In this document: in pieces, positions 6,462 to 15,890 of the stretch
Layout: each line of letters begins with the position of its first letter
Numbering within the stretch: the stretch's first letter is position 1
Assembly: GCA_949299195.1 (NCBI GenBank)
Contig: CASFZN010000018.1
Coordinates: 1-64,000 of the forward strand
Source of the DNA: an uncultured bacterium
Lineage (GTDB): Bacteria > Bacillota_I > Bacilli_A > RFN20 > CAG-826
Length of the DNA stretch: 64,000 nt
Direction: 5' to 3'
Notes under the pieces: generated by a model
Seen by the model: the letters and a program-made list of their open reading frames with translations, nothing else
Told to the model about the DNA's origin: nothing
Databases searched by the model: none
Translations under genes and position numbers: made by a program

Positions 6462-7406
6462 ATGGATATTTTAAGATATTTATTAACAAATCCTTTAGAG
6501 TTAGGGCTAATATGGGCGATATTTGGACTAGGAGTATTTATTTCTTATAGAGTTTTAGATATTGCAGATTTAAGTGTGGAAAGTGTTTTACCATTTAGTG
6601 CAATAGTTACAATCTTAGCAATAAATATGGGAATTCACCCAATATTAGCGATGGTTTTATCGGCAGTAAGTGGAATATTTCTAGGAGTAATTACTGCTTG
6701 CTTATCTACAATTTTAAAATTACCACCTCTTCTTTCTGGAATTGTGATGATGACTGCTTTAATCTCATTTATTACTGTATTAAGTAATGGGAATTTGGTT
6801 TTAGATTTATCAAAAAGTACAATCTTTACATCTACAACTAATTTATTTAAAGATTGGACAAATAGCACTTTCTGGGGCAATTTTATTGGAATCACCTTAA
6901 TTTTATTACTTACTTTAACAATAATTTGCGGTTTGATGTATTGGTTCTTTGGAACAAAACTTGGAGTTGCAATTAGAGCAAGTGGGCAAAATAAAACGTT
7001 TGCTAGAAGCCAAGGAATAAACGTAAACTTAATGACTATTATTGGAATGGCTATCGCATCTTGTTTAATTGCAATTGCTGGAAGTTTACTTGGTCAATTT
7101 AATGGTTCTGTTGCTTCTACTACTGGAAAAGGATCAATAGTAATTGGCTTAGCTGTCGTATTTTTAGGGGAAGTATTCTTTAATCCTAAAACATTTAAAA
7201 CTAATATCATCGCAGTAGTTGTTGGAGGATATGTCTATTGGTTAGTAATGGCATTAATCCTTTCTATAAAAGGATTTAATACTTCTTACACATACTTAGT
7301 TCAGGCATGTTTAATCGTCTTAGTGATGGTTATACCAGAATTAATTTCCTACATTCGACAAAAGAATTCACAAAAAAGGAGATATCAAAATGCTCAAATT
7401 AAATAA
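6462..7406 (+). CDS. TrpY-type ABC transporter permease
   Basis: Membrane permease of 314 residues with about eight or nine hydrophobic segments, related to the branched-chain/LivH-type permeases that pair with ABC_sub_bind proteins. The N-terminus contains LGVFISYRVLDIADLSVES, a hallmark of the TrpY/YtrY subgroup, and the middle has FGTKLGVAIRASGQNKTFARSQGIN, the cytoplasmic coupling loop that contacts the ATPase. It lies between the binding-protein and ATPase genes and overlaps the ATPase gene by 17 bp, so the three are translationally coupled. Confidence 0.85.
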   Translation: MDILRYLLTNPLELGLIWAIFGLGVFISYRVLDIADLSVESVLPFSAIVTILAINMGIHPILAMVLSAVSGIFLGVITACLSTILKLPPLLSGIVMMTALISFITVLSNGNLVLDLSKSTIFTSTTNLFKDWTNSTFWGNFIGITLILLLTLTIICGLMYWFFGTKLGVAIRASGQNKTFARSQGINVNLMTIIGMAIASCLIAIAGSLLGQFNGSVASTTGKGSIVIGLAVVFLGEVFFNPKTFKTNIIAVVVGGYVYWLVMALILSIKGFNTSYTYLVQACLIVLVMVIPELISYIRQKNSQKRRYQNAQIK

Positions 7407-8187
7407 TATTCATAAAACATTCGTTTTAGATAATAATCCTGCTAATGATAGATATGCTTTAAAAGGGATAAATTTAGAAATTAATGATGGTGATTTTGTT
7501 ACCATTATTGGATCAAATGGAAGCGGAAAGTCTACCTTATTAAATATAATAGCCGGCACAATTTCTCCTGATATAGGAACTATTGCTTTTGATGATAAAG
7601 ATATAACTAAACTTAAAGATAATAAAAGAGCAAAGATGTTTTCGAGGGTTTTCCAAGATCCAAAGCAAGGTAGCGTTTCAAATATGTCGTTATCTCAAAA
7701 TCTTGCTTTAGCATTTAATAGAGGTCATTTTCCTTCCTTAAAATGGTCTGTTAAAAAGAAAGATATTGAAGCTCAAAAAGAGTTATTAAAAGTCTTAGAT
7801 TTAGGATTAGAAAATCGCTTAGAAGAAAGAATGTCATCTTTTTCTGGAGGCGAAAGACAATCGGTTACTTTATTAATGGCAAGTTTAAATGACCCAAAAT
7901 TATTACTTTTGGATGAACATACTGCAGCTTTAGATCCTAAAACTGCCAGAAAAGTTATGCATCTAACCAAAGACATCGTTAATGATAAAAAAGTCACAAC
8001 TATTATGATTACTCATAATATGAAAGATGCTATTAAATATGGAAATAGATTATTAATGATGGATGAAGGTCAAATCATATTTGAATGTAGCGGCGAAGAA
8101 AAATCTAAATTAACAACTCAAGATTTGATTGATAAATTTAATCATCTTGCAGATAAAGAAGTTAGTGACACAATGATACTTTCTTAA
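7390..8187 (+). CDS. TrpZ-type ABC transporter ATP-binding protein
   Basis: ABC ATPase of 265 residues that energises the importer formed with the two preceding products. Walker A is GSNGSGKST (about residues 40-48), the Q-loop is in VFQDPKQGS, the signature is SFSGGERQ, Walker B is LLLLDEHTAALD and the switch His is in MITHNMKD. The VFQDPKQG variant is typical of ATPases paired with ABC_sub_bind proteins. GGAG at 7379-7382 is the ribosome-binding site, within the end of the permease gene. Confidence 0.88.
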   Translation: MLKLNNIHKTFVLDNNPANDRYALKGINLEINDGDFVTIIGSNGSGKSTLLNIIAGTISPDIGTIAFDDKDITKLKDNKRAKMFSRVFQDPKQGSVSNMSLSQNLALAFNRGHFPSLKWSVKKKDIEAQKELLKVLDLGLENRLEERMSSFSGGERQSVTLLMASLNDPKLLLLDEHTAALDPKTARKVMHLTKDIVNDKKVTTIMITHNMKDAIKYGNRLLMMDEGQIIFECSGEEKSKLTTQDLIDKFNHLADKEVSDTMILS

Positions 8188-8194
8188 TAAATTT

Positions 8195-8223
8195 AAAACT
8201 TACTTTGAAGTATAGTAAGTTTT
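8195..8223 (+). terminator. terminator of the Tyr-type ABC operon
   Basis: AAAACTTACT (8195-8204) pairs perfectly with AGTAAGTTTT (8214-8223) around a 9-nt loop, 8 bases after the ATPase stop codon. The CTTACT/AGTAAG core also belongs to the mosaic repeat family. Confidence 0.6.
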
Positions 8224-8226
8224 AAA

Positions 8227-8265
8227 AGTTTTCACGTGGAAACTAAACATTACGATAATCATCGT
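8227..8265. repeat. mosaic intergenic repeat: CACGTG palindrome plus ACGAT dyad
   Basis: AGTTTTCACGTGGAAACT (8227-8244) is followed by ACGATAATCATCGT (8252-8265). Both are palindromic and lie between convergent transcription units. The same order and spacing recur near 17095 and 44121. Confidence 0.6.
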
Positions 8266-8303
8266 AATTTCCTAAAATAGTTGATATGCACAATTCCTTA
8301 TAA

Positions 8304-8334
8304 AAAAAGGATAAAGTCTAACTTTATCCTTTTT
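8304..8334 (-). terminator. str operon terminator (bidirectional)
   Basis: AAAAAGGATAAAG (8304-8316) pairs perfectly with CTTTATCCTTTTT (8322-8334) over 13 bp with a 5-nt loop. The hairpin has T tracts in both directions and lies directly after tuf. Confidence 0.85.
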
Positions 8335-8359
8335 AATTTGTGTAATAGATTTAGAGAAA

Positions 8360-9544
8360 CTATTTAATAATTTCGCTAACTGTACCTGCACCAACGGTTC
8401 TACCGCCTTCACGGATGGAGAATTTGGTACCTTTTTCAACTGCGACTGGGTGAATTAATTCTACGGTGAAGTTGACGTTATCGCCTGGCATAACCATTTC
8501 GGTTCCTGCTGGTAGAGTAATTGTACCAGTAATATCAGTTGTGTGGAAGTAGAATTGTGGTCTGTAGTTTGATAAGAAACCAGTATGTCTACCACCTTCT
8601 TCTTTAGTTAAGATATAAGCTTGGCAGGTGAATTTTGTGTGTGGAGTAACACTTCCTGGTTTAGCAAGAACTTGTCCTCTAACAACTTGATCTCTTGAGA
8701 TACCTCTTAATAAGATACCTGCGTTATCACCAGCTTCAGCGTAATCTAATGTTTTTCTGAACATTTCGATACCAGTAACGACTGATTTAACAGTTGGTTT
8801 GATACCGACGATTTCGACTTCGTCATTTAATCTAACAGTACCTCTTTCAACTCTACCTGTAACGACGGTACCTCTACCTGTGATGGTTAAGACGTCTTCG
8901 ATAGGCATTAAGAATGGTTTGTCTGTTTCTCTGGTTGGATCTGGGATATAGCTATCAACAGCATCCATTAATTCTAAGACAGATTTTTCAGCATCTGCAT
9001 CGCCATCTAAAGCTTTTCTTGCAGAACCTCTGACGACTGGGACATCATCTCCAGGGAAGTTATATTTATTTAATAAATCTCTAACGTCCATTTCGACTAA
9101 GTCGATTAATTCTGGGTCGTCAACTAAGTCACATTTATTTAAGTAAACAACGATGTATGGAACACCAACTTGTCTAGCTAAGAGAATGTGTTCTCTTGTT
9201 TGTGGCATAACACCATCAGTAGCAGCAACAACTAAGATTGCGCCATCCATTTGAGCAGCACCAGTAATCATGTTTTTAACATAGTCTGCGTGCCCTGGAC
9301 AGTCAACGTGTGCGTAGTGTCTTTTTCCTGTTTGATATTCGATGTGAGCAGTATTAATTGTAATACCTCTTGCTTTTTCTTCTGGAGCAGCATCGATTTG
9401 ATCATAATCTCTAACTTCAGATAAGCCTTGTTTTGCTAAAACGTGGGTGATAGCAGCAGTTAAGGTTGTTTTACCATGGTCAACGTGTCCAATGGTACCA
9501 ATATTCATGTGAACCTTACTTCTATCAAATTTTTCTTTTGCCAT
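8360..9544 (-). CDS. tuf: elongation factor Tu
   Basis: Translation GTPase that delivers aminoacyl-tRNA to the ribosome. It has 394 residues, the standard length. G1 is GHVDHGKTT near residue 18, the switch region contains [13 protein letters not shown]3 is DCPGHADYV and G4 is NKCD. Domains II and III follow, ending in [14 protein letters not shown]. It is the last gene of the str operon. The ribosome-binding site AGGAGG is followed after two bases by an out-of-frame ATG that would encode a 9-residue ORF ending just inside tuf; the true ATG is 12 nt from the AGGAGG. Confidence 0.98.
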   Translation of the reverse strand: MAKEKFDRSKVHMNIGTIGHVDHGKTTLTAAITHVLAKQGLSEVRDYDQIDAAPEEKARGITINTAHIEYQTGKRHYAHVDCPGHADYVKNMITGAAQMDGAILVVAATDGVMPQTREHILLARQVGVPYIVVYLNKCDLVDDPELIDLVEMDVRDLLNKYNFPGDDVPVVRGSARKALDGDADAEKSVLELMDAVDSYIPDPTRETDKPFLMPIEDVLTITGRGTVVTGRVERGTVRLNDEVEIVGIKPTVKSVVTGIEMFRKTLDYAEAGDNAGILLRGISRDQVVRGQVLAKPGSVTPHTKFTCQAYILTKEEGGRHTGFLSNYRPQFYFHTTDITGTITLPAGTEMVMPGDNVNFTVELIHPVAVEKGTKFSIREGGRTVGAGTVSEIIK

Positions 9545-9670
9545 AAGTATTCATTTCCTCCTAATAATACCTTGCACTTGCAATGATATAATTTTATAGC
9601 ATTTATTTTAAGATATCAATAAATATCAATAATGATATTTATTAATAAATTAACCAATTTTTTGGGCTAA

Positions 9671-11743
9671 TTAACGTGTAGCACCGCCACTTTTCTTAAT
9701 AATTTCTTCTTGGACAAATTTAGGTGTTTCGCCGAAGTGTGAGAATTCCATTGTGTAAGATCCTCTACCTTGAGTGAAGGAACGTAAGTCAGTAACATAA
9801 CCGAACATTTCTGCTAATGGGACTTCAGCATCAATAATCTTAGCGTTACCTCTTTGAGATTCACCAGTCATTTGACCTCTTCTTCTAGAAAGATCACCAA
9901 TTACATCACCATAATAATTTTCTGGGACAGTAACTTCAACTTTCATAATTGGTTCTAAGATAACTGGACTACATTTTTTAGCAGCTTCTTTAAGTGCCAT
10001 ACTTGCAGCAATTTTATAAGCAGCTTCACTTGAGTCGACATCATGGTAGGAACCATCATGTAATGTAGCTTTGATATCGATTACTGGATACCCAGCAACT
10101 AAACCTTTTTGTAATGCATCTTCTAAACCGTCTTGAGTTGGTTTGATATATTCTTTTGGAATAACACCACCAACGATGCCATTAACGAATTCAAATCCTT
10201 TTCCTGGGTTTGGTTCGAATTTAATAACAACGTGACCATATTGACCTCTACCACCAGATTGTCTGATGTATTTGCCTTCACAGTCACCAACACCTTTAAT
10301 GGTTTCTCTATATCCAACTTGTGGTTTACCAACATTAACTTGGACATTAAATTCTCTCTTTAATCTATCGATAATAATATCTAAGTGTAATTCACCAACA
10401 CCAGCGATAATAGTTTGGCCGGTTTCTTCACTAGTATGAACTTTGAAGGTTGGATCTTCTTCAGCAAGTTTAGCTAAAGCGATAGACATTTTTTCTTGGT
10501 CAGCTTTTGTTTTTGGTTCAACAGCTTCTTCAATAACTGGTTCTGGGAATTCCATTTTTTCTAACATTGTGAAGTTATTTTCATCACATAGTGTTTCACC
10601 AGTTGTGGTATTTTTTAAACCGATAATAGCACCGATTTCACCAGCGTTTAATTGTTCAACTTCTTCTCTATGGTTAGCATGCATTAAAACTAATCTACCG
10701 ATTCTTTCTTTAGAATCTTTATTACTATTTAATACATAGGTACCACTTTTTAAGACGCCGCTATAGACTCTAACGTAAGCAAGTCTACCAATGAATGGGT
10801 CAGTAGCGATTTTGAAGACTAAGCCAGTAAATGGAGCGTTATCATCGCTAATACATTGAATTTCATTTCCTTTAGAATCATATGCTTTTGCAGGTGGAAT
10901 ATCTAAAGGTGAAGGGAGATAATCAATAACTCCGTCTAATAAGAGTTGAATACCTTTATTTTTATAAGCAGATCCGCAGAAAACTGGGTGGAAATGACCT
11001 TCGATAGTTGCTTTTCTAATGACTTTTTTGATTTCTTCGACAGAAACTTCTTCTCCTTCTAAGACTTTCATCATTAAATCGTCATCAAATGAAGCGATAT
11101 CTTCGATTAATTCTTCTCTTAATTTTTTACATTTTTCAACGTATTCTTCAGGAATATCGATTAAAACTGGTTTATCTTTATCAGTAAAATCCCAAGCTTC
11201 CATTTTAATGATGTCGATAACACCTTTTAAAGTGGATGAGATTCCGATTGGATATTGAACTGGTTTTGCATTTGCGCCTAATTTTTCTTTTAAAGAATCG
11301 ACACACATTTCAAAATCAGCACCAATAGCATCAAGTTTGTTAACGAAGACGATTCTAGGAACGCCATATTTGGTTCCTTGTCTCCAAACAGTTTCGGTTT
11401 GTGGTTCAACGCCGTTTTTACCGTCTAAAACTGTGATAGCACCATCTAAAACTCTTAATGAACGTTCAACTTCAACAGTAAAGTCGACGTGCCCAGGAGT
11501 GTCGATGATATTGTAACGATAGTTATTCCAGAAACAGGTAGTAGCAGCTGAAGTAATTGTAATACCTCTTTCTTGTTCTTGGACCATCCAGTCCATGGTT
11601 GCGGCGCCTTCGTGGACTTCACCAACCTTATGAATCTTATGAGTATAGTATAAAATTCTTTCGGTGGTTGTGGTCTTTCCGGCGTCAATATGAGCCATAA
11701 TACCAATGTTACGAGTATGGGCTAAATCATATTCTCTTTTCAT
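9671..11743 (-). CDS. fusA: elongation factor G
   Basis: Ribosomal translocase GTPase of 690 residues. N-terminal G1 [25 protein letters not shown] in switch 1, DTPGHVDFT as G3 and [10 protein letters not shown] as G4 are all present. The later domains contain [17 protein letters not shown] and the domain IV sequence GGRGQYGHV. The C-terminus has RRGQMTGE and [17 protein letters not shown]. It sits between rpsG and tuf as in most bacteria. AGAGGG upstream of its ATG at 11743 is the likely ribosome-binding site, with rather long spacing. Confidence 0.97.
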   Translation of the reverse strand: MKREYDLAHTRNIGIMAHIDAGKTTTTERILYYTHKIHKVGEVHEGAATMDWMVQEQERGITITSAATTCFWNNYRYNIIDTPGHVDFTVEVERSLRVLDGAITVLDGKNGVEPQTETVWRQGTKYGVPRIVFVNKLDAIGADFEMCVDSLKEKLGANAKPVQYPIGISSTLKGVIDIIKMEAWDFTDKDKPVLIDIPEEYVEKCKKLREELIEDIASFDDDLMMKVLEGEEVSVEEIKKVIRKATIEGHFHPVFCGSAYKNKGIQLLLDGVIDYLPSPLDIPPAKAYDSKGNEIQCISDDNAPFTGLVFKIATDPFIGRLAYVRVYSGVLKSGTYVLNSNKDSKERIGRLVLMHANHREEVEQLNAGEIGAIIGLKNTTTGETLCDENNFTMLEKMEFPEPVIEEAVEPKTKADQEKMSIALAKLAEEDPTFKVHTSEETGQTIIAGVGELHLDIIIDRLKREFNVQVNVGKPQVGYRETIKGVGDCEGKYIRQSGGRGQYGHVVIKFEPNPGKGFEFVNGIVGGVIPKEYIKPTQDGLEDALQKGLVAGYPVIDIKATLHDGSYHDVDSSEAAYKIAASMALKEAAKKCSPVILEPIMKVEVTVPENYYGDVIGDLSRRRGQMTGESQRGNAKIIDAEVPLAEMFGYVTDLRSFTQGRGSYTMEFSHFGETPKFVQEEIIKKSGGATR

Positions 11744-11792
11744 AATATTTTATTTTCCCTCTTATTTAATAATAATTCGTAAATATTAGATA

Positions 11793-12263
11793 TTACCATT
11801 TGTAATGAGCATAAGCTTTATTAGCTTCAGCCATTTTATGGACATCTTCTCTTTTCTTAACACTTCCGCCGGTGCCGTTTGCTGCATCGATGATTTCATT
11901 ACATAATTTTTCTTCCATAGATTTTTCTTTTCTAAGTCTTGCATATGAAACTAACCATCTTAAGCCTAAAGTAACTTTTCTTTCTGGAGAAACTTCGGTT
12001 GGAACTTGATAGTTAGCTCCACCAATTCTTTTAGCTTTTAATTCAACTTCTGGCATGATGTTATTGATTGCTGTTGCAAAAACATCCATAGCAGGTTTTT
12101 TGGTTTTTTCTTCAATTTTATTAAATGCGTTATATAAAATTGTTTGAGCGGTACCTTTTTTACCATCTAACATAATTCTATTAATTAAACGAGTAACTAA
12201 TTTTGAATTATAAATTGGATCAGGTAAGACGTCTCTTCTTGGATGTGAAACTTTTCTTGACAT
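11793..12263 (-). CDS. rpsG: 30S ribosomal protein S7
   Basis: Primary 16S rRNA-binding protein that nucleates the 30S head; in model bacteria it is also a translational repressor of the str operon. The 156-residue sequence has the conserved [23 protein letters not shown] start, [11 protein letters not shown] and the C-terminal [21 protein letters not shown] strong AAGGAGGG precedes the ATG by about 11 nt. It lies 24 nt downstream of rpsL. Confidence 0.97.
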   Translation of the reverse strand: MSRKVSHPRRDVLPDPIYNSKLVTRLINRIMLDGKKGTAQTILYNAFNKIEEKTKKPAMDVFATAINNIMPEVELKAKRIGGANYQVPTEVSPERKVTLGLRWLVSYARLRKEKSMEEKLCNEIIDAANGTGGSVKKREDVHKMAEANKAYAHYKW

Positions 12264-12287
12264 AACTTAATTTTCCCTCCTTAAAAA

Positions 12288-12707
12288 TTATTCATTGCCT
12301 TTTGGTTTTTTGGTCCCATATAAAGAACGGCCTTGTCTTCTAGATTCGATACCAGCACAGTCGAGGGTTCCTCTGATGATGTGATATCTAACACCTGGAA
12401 GATCCTTAACTCTTCCGCCTCTAATCATGACGGTTGAGTGTTCTTGTAAGTTATGTCCTTCTCCACCAATATAAGCGGTGACTTCATAACCGTTTGAGAG
12501 CTTAACTCTTGCGTATTTTCTTAAAGCAGAGTTAGGTTTTTTAGGAGTCATGGTCCCGACACGGGTACAAACTCCTCTTTTTTGGGCACTATTTTGAGAT
12601 GTTTCTTTTTTTGTTAAAGAATTGTATCTTTTTAATAATGCAGGTGCTTTTGATTTGTCGGTAGATTGTGTTCTACCTTGTCTAACTAATTGATTAATTG
12701 TTGGCAT
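12288..12707 (-). CDS. rpsL: 30S ribosomal protein S12
   Basis: Decoding-centre protein of the 30S subunit, 139 residues. The conserved start [12 protein letters not shown] is preceded by GGAGG, so the ATG at 12707 is chosen over an upstream ATG at 12728. Motifs include [21 protein letters not shown] and [15 protein letters not shown], with the KPNSA loop and [14 protein letters not shown] carrying the usual streptomycin-relevant lysines or their surroundings. It is the first gene of the str operon. Confidence 0.97.
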   Translation of the reverse strand: MPTINQLVRQGRTQSTDKSKAPALLKRYNSLTKKETSQNSAQKRGVCTRVGTMTPKKPNSALRKYARVKLSNGYEVTAYIGGEGHNLQEHSTVMIRGGRVKDLPGVRYHIIRGTLDCAGIESRRQGRSLYGTKKPKGNE

Positions 12708-12788
12708 TTTTTCCTCCGTAATATACACACAATTCCTGGTGTATCATCAATAACACTAAAAAAATAAACTTTTCAGTTGCTCGTTAAT

Positions 12789-12816
12789 ATTATCAAATCT
12801 AAAATATCAGTGTCAA
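12789..12816 (-). promoter_or_regulatory. str operon promoter
   Basis: Minus-strand TTGACA (12816-12811), 16-nt spacer, GATAAT (12794-12789). The predicted leader to the rpsL ATG is about 75 nt. Confidence 0.6.
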
Positions 12817-12853
12817 TCGTTATTTTATAAATAATTAATATTCATAAAAAAAT

Positions 12854-12885
12854 AAATCAGGGCCATTAATTTTTGGCCCTGATTT
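12854..12885 (-). terminator. terminator of the lysine-type ABC operon (bidirectional)
   Basis: AAATCAGGGCCA (12854-12865) pairs perfectly with TGGCCCTGATTT (12874-12885), 12 bp with an 8-nt loop and A/T tracts on both sides. Confidence 0.85.
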
Positions 12886-12906
12886 TAATAGTTTTTATCC
12901 TTAATA

Positions 12907-13908
12907 TTATATATGTAAGAATTCTTTAGTTCTTTTTTCTTTAGGATTAGAGAAGATTTCTTTAGAGTCTCCACTTTCAACGATATATCCATTTTCCATA
13001 AATACTAGTTTATTAGAAACATTTTTAGCAAAATTCATTTCGTGAGTTACAACAATCATTGTCATTCCTTTTTCCGCTAATGATTTCATAACTTCTAAAA
13101 CTTCGTTAACCATTTCAGGATCTAAGGCTGAGGTAGGTTCATCAAATAAAATAATATCTGGATCCATACATAAAGCTCTAGCGATAGCTACACGTTGTTT
13201 TTGACCGCCCGAAAGTTCTCTAATTTTATAATTCATTCGATCTTGCATATTAACACTAGTTAAATGTTTAATAGCAATTTCTTTAGCTTCTTTATAATCT
13301 CTTTTTAAGACTTTTGTTTGAGCTATAATGCAGTTTTCTAAGACATTATAGTTATTAAAAAGATTAAAAGATTGGAAAACCATCGTAACTTTGGTTCTAA
13401 TTCTATTGATTTCTTTACTTGAAACAATGATGTTAGGATTATTTTTAATTGCTTCTTTATAAGAAGTTTCATCAAAATAATCTCCCTTATAAATAGGATG
13501 CTTTCTTACGTATTTATATGCTTTTTTAGCTTCTTTAATATCTTTTTTTAAATGTTTATTTTCTTTTTTATTTTCTAAATATTTATTTTGATAAATTGCT
13601 AAATTGTCTTCAGTTTCAACTAACTTTACTTCATATTCATTACACGCTTTAACATATGAAGGATAATCAACAAAATCATCTTTACATTTAGAGATATTGA
13701 AATATACGCTATTTTCAAATGTTAATTTTCCTCTTGTAGGTGTTTCTAAAAGATTTAAACATCTAAGGAAGGTTGATTTTCCACTCCCACTAGGTCCAAC
13801 AATTGCGATAACATCACCCTTATTAACATCTAAAGAAATATCATTTAAAACTTTTGTAGGGCCAAAGAATTTAGCAATATTCTCAACTTTTAATAATAAT
13901 TCACTCAT
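12907..13908 (-). CDS. amino-acid ABC transporter ATPase with a large insertion (lysine-type)
   Basis: ATPase of a polar-amino-acid importer (GlnQ/HisP family). Walker [10 protein letters not shown] lies at residues 38-46, the Q-loop in [10 protein letters not shown] near 175-184, the signature LSGGQKQ at 232-238, Walker [13 protein letters not shown] near 252-263 and the switch His in VVTHEMNF. At 333 residues it is about 90 longer than usual. The extra part is a highly charged, Lys-rich, helix-prone block between about residues 66 and 166, between the strand after Walker A and the Q-loop. All catalytic motifs are intact, so it is not a broken gene. Its start overlaps the permease stop (TAATG). 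Confidence 0.88.
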   Translation of the reverse strand: MSELLLKVENIAKFFGPTKVLNDISLDVNKGDVIAIVGPSGSGKSTFLRCLNLLETPTRGKLTFENSVYFNISKCKDDFVDYPSYVKACNEYEVKLVETEDNLAIYQNKYLENKKENKHLKKDIKEAKKAYKYVRKHPIYKGDYFDETSYKEAIKNNPNIIVSSKEINRIRTKVTMVFQSFNLFNNYNVLENCIIAQTKVLKRDYKEAKEIAIKHLTSVNMQDRMNYKIRELSGGQKQRVAIARALCMDPDIILFDEPTSALDPEMVNEVLEVMKSLAEKGMTMIVVTHEMNFAKNVSNKLVFMENGYIVESGDSKEIFSNPKEKRTKEFLHI

Positions 13909-14690
13909 TAAAAAGCCCTCCTTCTAAATCTAAATGGATTAAGTGAGAACTTAACTCCATCTAACTTCTTTTCAATAAGTTTTAAACATCCACTTGCTAA
14001 AAGAGTTAAAACTAAATACATAATTGCAGCAATCATATAACATTCCATATAAGCGAAGTTTTTACCTGCAATCAAGTTCATTCTATAGAATAATTCGGTA
14101 ACAGAAATAACATTTAATACCGATGAATCCTTGATATTTACGATAAACTCATTGCCAATTGTAGGAAGAGCGTTTCTTAAAGCTTGAGGAAGAATAATTG
14201 AAAAAGATGTTCTAGCACTTGACATACCTAAACTTCTAGCACCTTCTACTTGACCATTATCAACTCCATTAAGGCCACTTCTTACGATTTCACCCATATA
14301 AGCAGCGGTATTAAAAGTGATAACAATTAAACCTGCGAATAACCAACCATTTAAGATATTATTAATTTCTCCTTGGAAATAAATATCTCCCCAGTTTAAT
14401 CCAATAGCAGCACATCCAAACTTAAATAATAATGCTTGGACCATCATTGGAGTTCCTCTTAAAACAGTAGAATAGATAGTGCAACAAATTACACAGAATC
14501 TTTTTAAGATCTTAATAAAAATGTTATCGGTTTCTTTAACCCTTAAATTTTTACCATAGCCTAAGAAAATACCTAAAAATAATCCGACTCCAGTACCAAA
14601 AATTGCTAGAATTAAGGTAGTAATTAGTGCGTAGGTGATATAGGTTATATTTTCACCCCATATTTCAAACATTCTTCCAAAATCAATCAT
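13908..14690 (-). CDS. amino-acid ABC transporter permease (lysine-type)
   Basis: HisM/GlnP-type membrane permease of 260 residues with about five hydrophobic segments. The segment [16 protein letters not shown] and the EAA-type loop with [31 protein letters not shown] are the family hallmarks; the latter docks on the ATPase. [18 protein letters not shown] follows. The gene lies between the binding-protein gene (2-nt gap) and the ATPase gene (1-nt TAATG overlap). All three are controlled by the lysine riboswitch upstream. Confidence 0.92.
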   Translation of the reverse strand: MIDFGRMFEIWGENITYITYALITTLILAIFGTGVGLFLGIFLGYGKNLRVKETDNIFIKILKRFCVICCTIYSTVLRGTPMMVQALLFKFGCAAIGLNWGDIYFQGEINNILNGWLFAGLIVITFNTAAYMGEIVRSGLNGVDNGQVEGARSLGMSSARTSFSIILPQALRNALPTIGNEFIVNIKDSSVLNVISVTELFYRMNLIAGKNFAYMECYMIAAIMYLVLTLLASGCLKLIEKKLDGVKFSLNPFRFRRRAF

Positions 14691-14692
14691 TT

Positions 14693-15580
14693 TTATGCGT
14701 TTGCTGCACTTCTTGAAGCAGCTTCTCCCATCATTGTATTTCTATCTTCTTCACTTAAATTAGCTAAGGCGGCACTAATTTCTTCTTCTAATTCAGTATT
14801 TCCTTTTTTAACACCAATTGAAACACTTAATCCATTGATATCTTCTTCGCTTAAAAAATTAGTGTAGTCACAATATAAAACTGATAATCCACCTAAATTA
14901 GTCATAGTTTCAATAACAGGAAGTTCTGCTGGCATCGCAAAAGCAGTTCCACCTTTTACTTCATTAGCAGCTGCTGGATAAGTAGCTTGAGCAGGAGCGT
15001 GTCTAATTTCGGCACCACTATCATTATTTACAAAATAAGTATCGATAAAGCCATCACCAACAACATTTGCTTGGCAAACTAAAGTTTGACCATCAAAAAG
15101 TTCTAATAATTGTTCATAAGTTGCTGGATTATCCTCAGTTCCATAACCTTCTGGCATATCTTCGGTTCTAACTAAGAATGCTAAATCGCTTTTTAAATAT
15201 GGATCGGTAAAATCTATTGATAATCTTCTTTCTGGGGTATCAGTCATACCTGCTAAAACAAGATTAACTTCATCATTTTGAAGGGAAGGAATTAAACTAT
15301 CCCAAACAATTCTTTTAATAACAACATCTTTTCCAGTTTCTTCGCTTAAATATCTAGCGATAGCAACATCATATCCATCAGCGAATTCATTAGTTCCATA
15401 AATTGGAAGAGTATATTCGCTTTCTTCAGTTGTAGTCCAATTGAATGGTTGATAATTACATTCCATTCCAATAACTAAGGTATCGTTATTTACCTCGAGT
15501 GAATTACCGCAAGATGCTAATGAAATAGTGCTTGAAATTGCGATAATTCCTAATAATTTTGTTAAATTTCTTCTTTTCAT
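14693..15580 (-). CDS. amino-acid ABC transporter substrate-binding lipoprotein (lysine-type)
   Basis: Family 3 solute-binding protein, 295 residues. It has a lipoprotein signal with lipobox LASC (Cys24). The mature start LVIGMECNYQPFNW and the segments GYDVAIARYLSEETG and LVLAGMTDTPERRLSIDFTDPY are the conserved ligand-pocket elements; the Arg in TPERR normally binds the ligand carboxylate. The riboswitch upstream argues for lysine as substrate, which the protein sequence alone would not show. AAGGAG precedes the ATG. Confidence 0.9.
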   Translation of the reverse strand: MKRRNLTKLLGIIAISSTISLASCGNSLEVNNDTLVIGMECNYQPFNWTTTEESEYTLPIYGTNEFADGYDVAIARYLSEETGKDVVIKRIVWDSLIPSLQNDEVNLVLAGMTDTPERRLSIDFTDPYLKSDLAFLVRTEDMPEGYGTEDNPATYEQLLELFDGQTLVCQANVVGDGFIDTYFVNNDSGAEIRHAPAQATYPAAANEVKGGTAFAMPAELPVIETMTNLGGLSVLYCDYTNFLSEEDINGLSVSIGVKKGNTELEEEISAALANLSEEDRNTMMGEAASRSAANA

Positions 15581-15604
15581 GTTTCTTACTCCTTAAATTT
15601 GAAT

Positions 15605-15641
15605 TAAAAATAAAAGATTGCATCCCTTTCGATGCAATCTT
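15605..15641 (-). terminator. expression-platform terminator of the lysine riboswitch
   Basis: Minus strand: AAGATTGCATC (15641-15631) pairs with GATGCAATCTT (15624-15614) over 11 bp with a 6-nt loop, then TTATTTTT. It lies between the aptamer and the binding-protein gene. Confidence 0.8.
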
Positions 15642-15673
15642 AAGAATTCAAACTTAAATTTCAGATTAACACC

Positions 15674-15834
15674 GATAGCGCCTCTACAATAATTAAATTA
15701 GTAGGAGTCTATAAGATGTTATCTTATAGCCCAATCACCATTAATGCCTTAATGATGTTTCGGCAATCAACCCTTTCCTTATCATCACTTAATGCCTTAT
15801 CAGACTAAGTACTTTTTTTGATTGCGCCTCTATC
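15674..15834 (-). promoter_or_regulatory. lysine riboswitch (L-box)
   Basis: On the minus strand the element starts GATAGAGGCGCAATC and closes with GCGCTATC, giving the P1 stem (15834-15830 with 15678-15674). Inside are AGTA, GGAAAGGGTTGATTGCCGAA and a GGGCTATAAG...CTTATAG stem followed by ACTCC, in the order of the L-box class (for example B. subtilis lysC: AGAGGTGC, AGAGTA, GTCGCCGAAG). A terminator follows, so lysine binding should switch off this ABC importer. Confidence 0.85.
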
Positions 15835-15851
15835 AATCTTTTACGTTGACT

Positions 15852-15880
15852 ATTCTAGTACACTCTTTTTATTCTGGCAA
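15852..15880 (-). promoter_or_regulatory. promoter of the lysine-type ABC operon
   Basis: Minus-strand TTGCCA (15880-15875), 17-nt spacer, TAGAAT (15857-15852). Transcription would start near 15845, just before the aptamer. Confidence 0.5.
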
Positions 15881-15890
15881 GTGGAAAATT

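Noticed and set aside
8227-8265. Exact parS or Noc-binding site
   Set aside because: The palindromes share CACGTG with parS but outer bases differ (GTTTCCAC versus TGTTTCAC), and the Noc site has a CG rather than an ACGT centre. Kept only as a hypothesis.
10133-10363. Open frames of 60-136 codons opposite fusA, rpoB, rpoC, rplA, rplL and other large genes
   Set aside because: They are shadows of strongly conserved coding sequences, with no ribosome-binding sites or recognisable domains.
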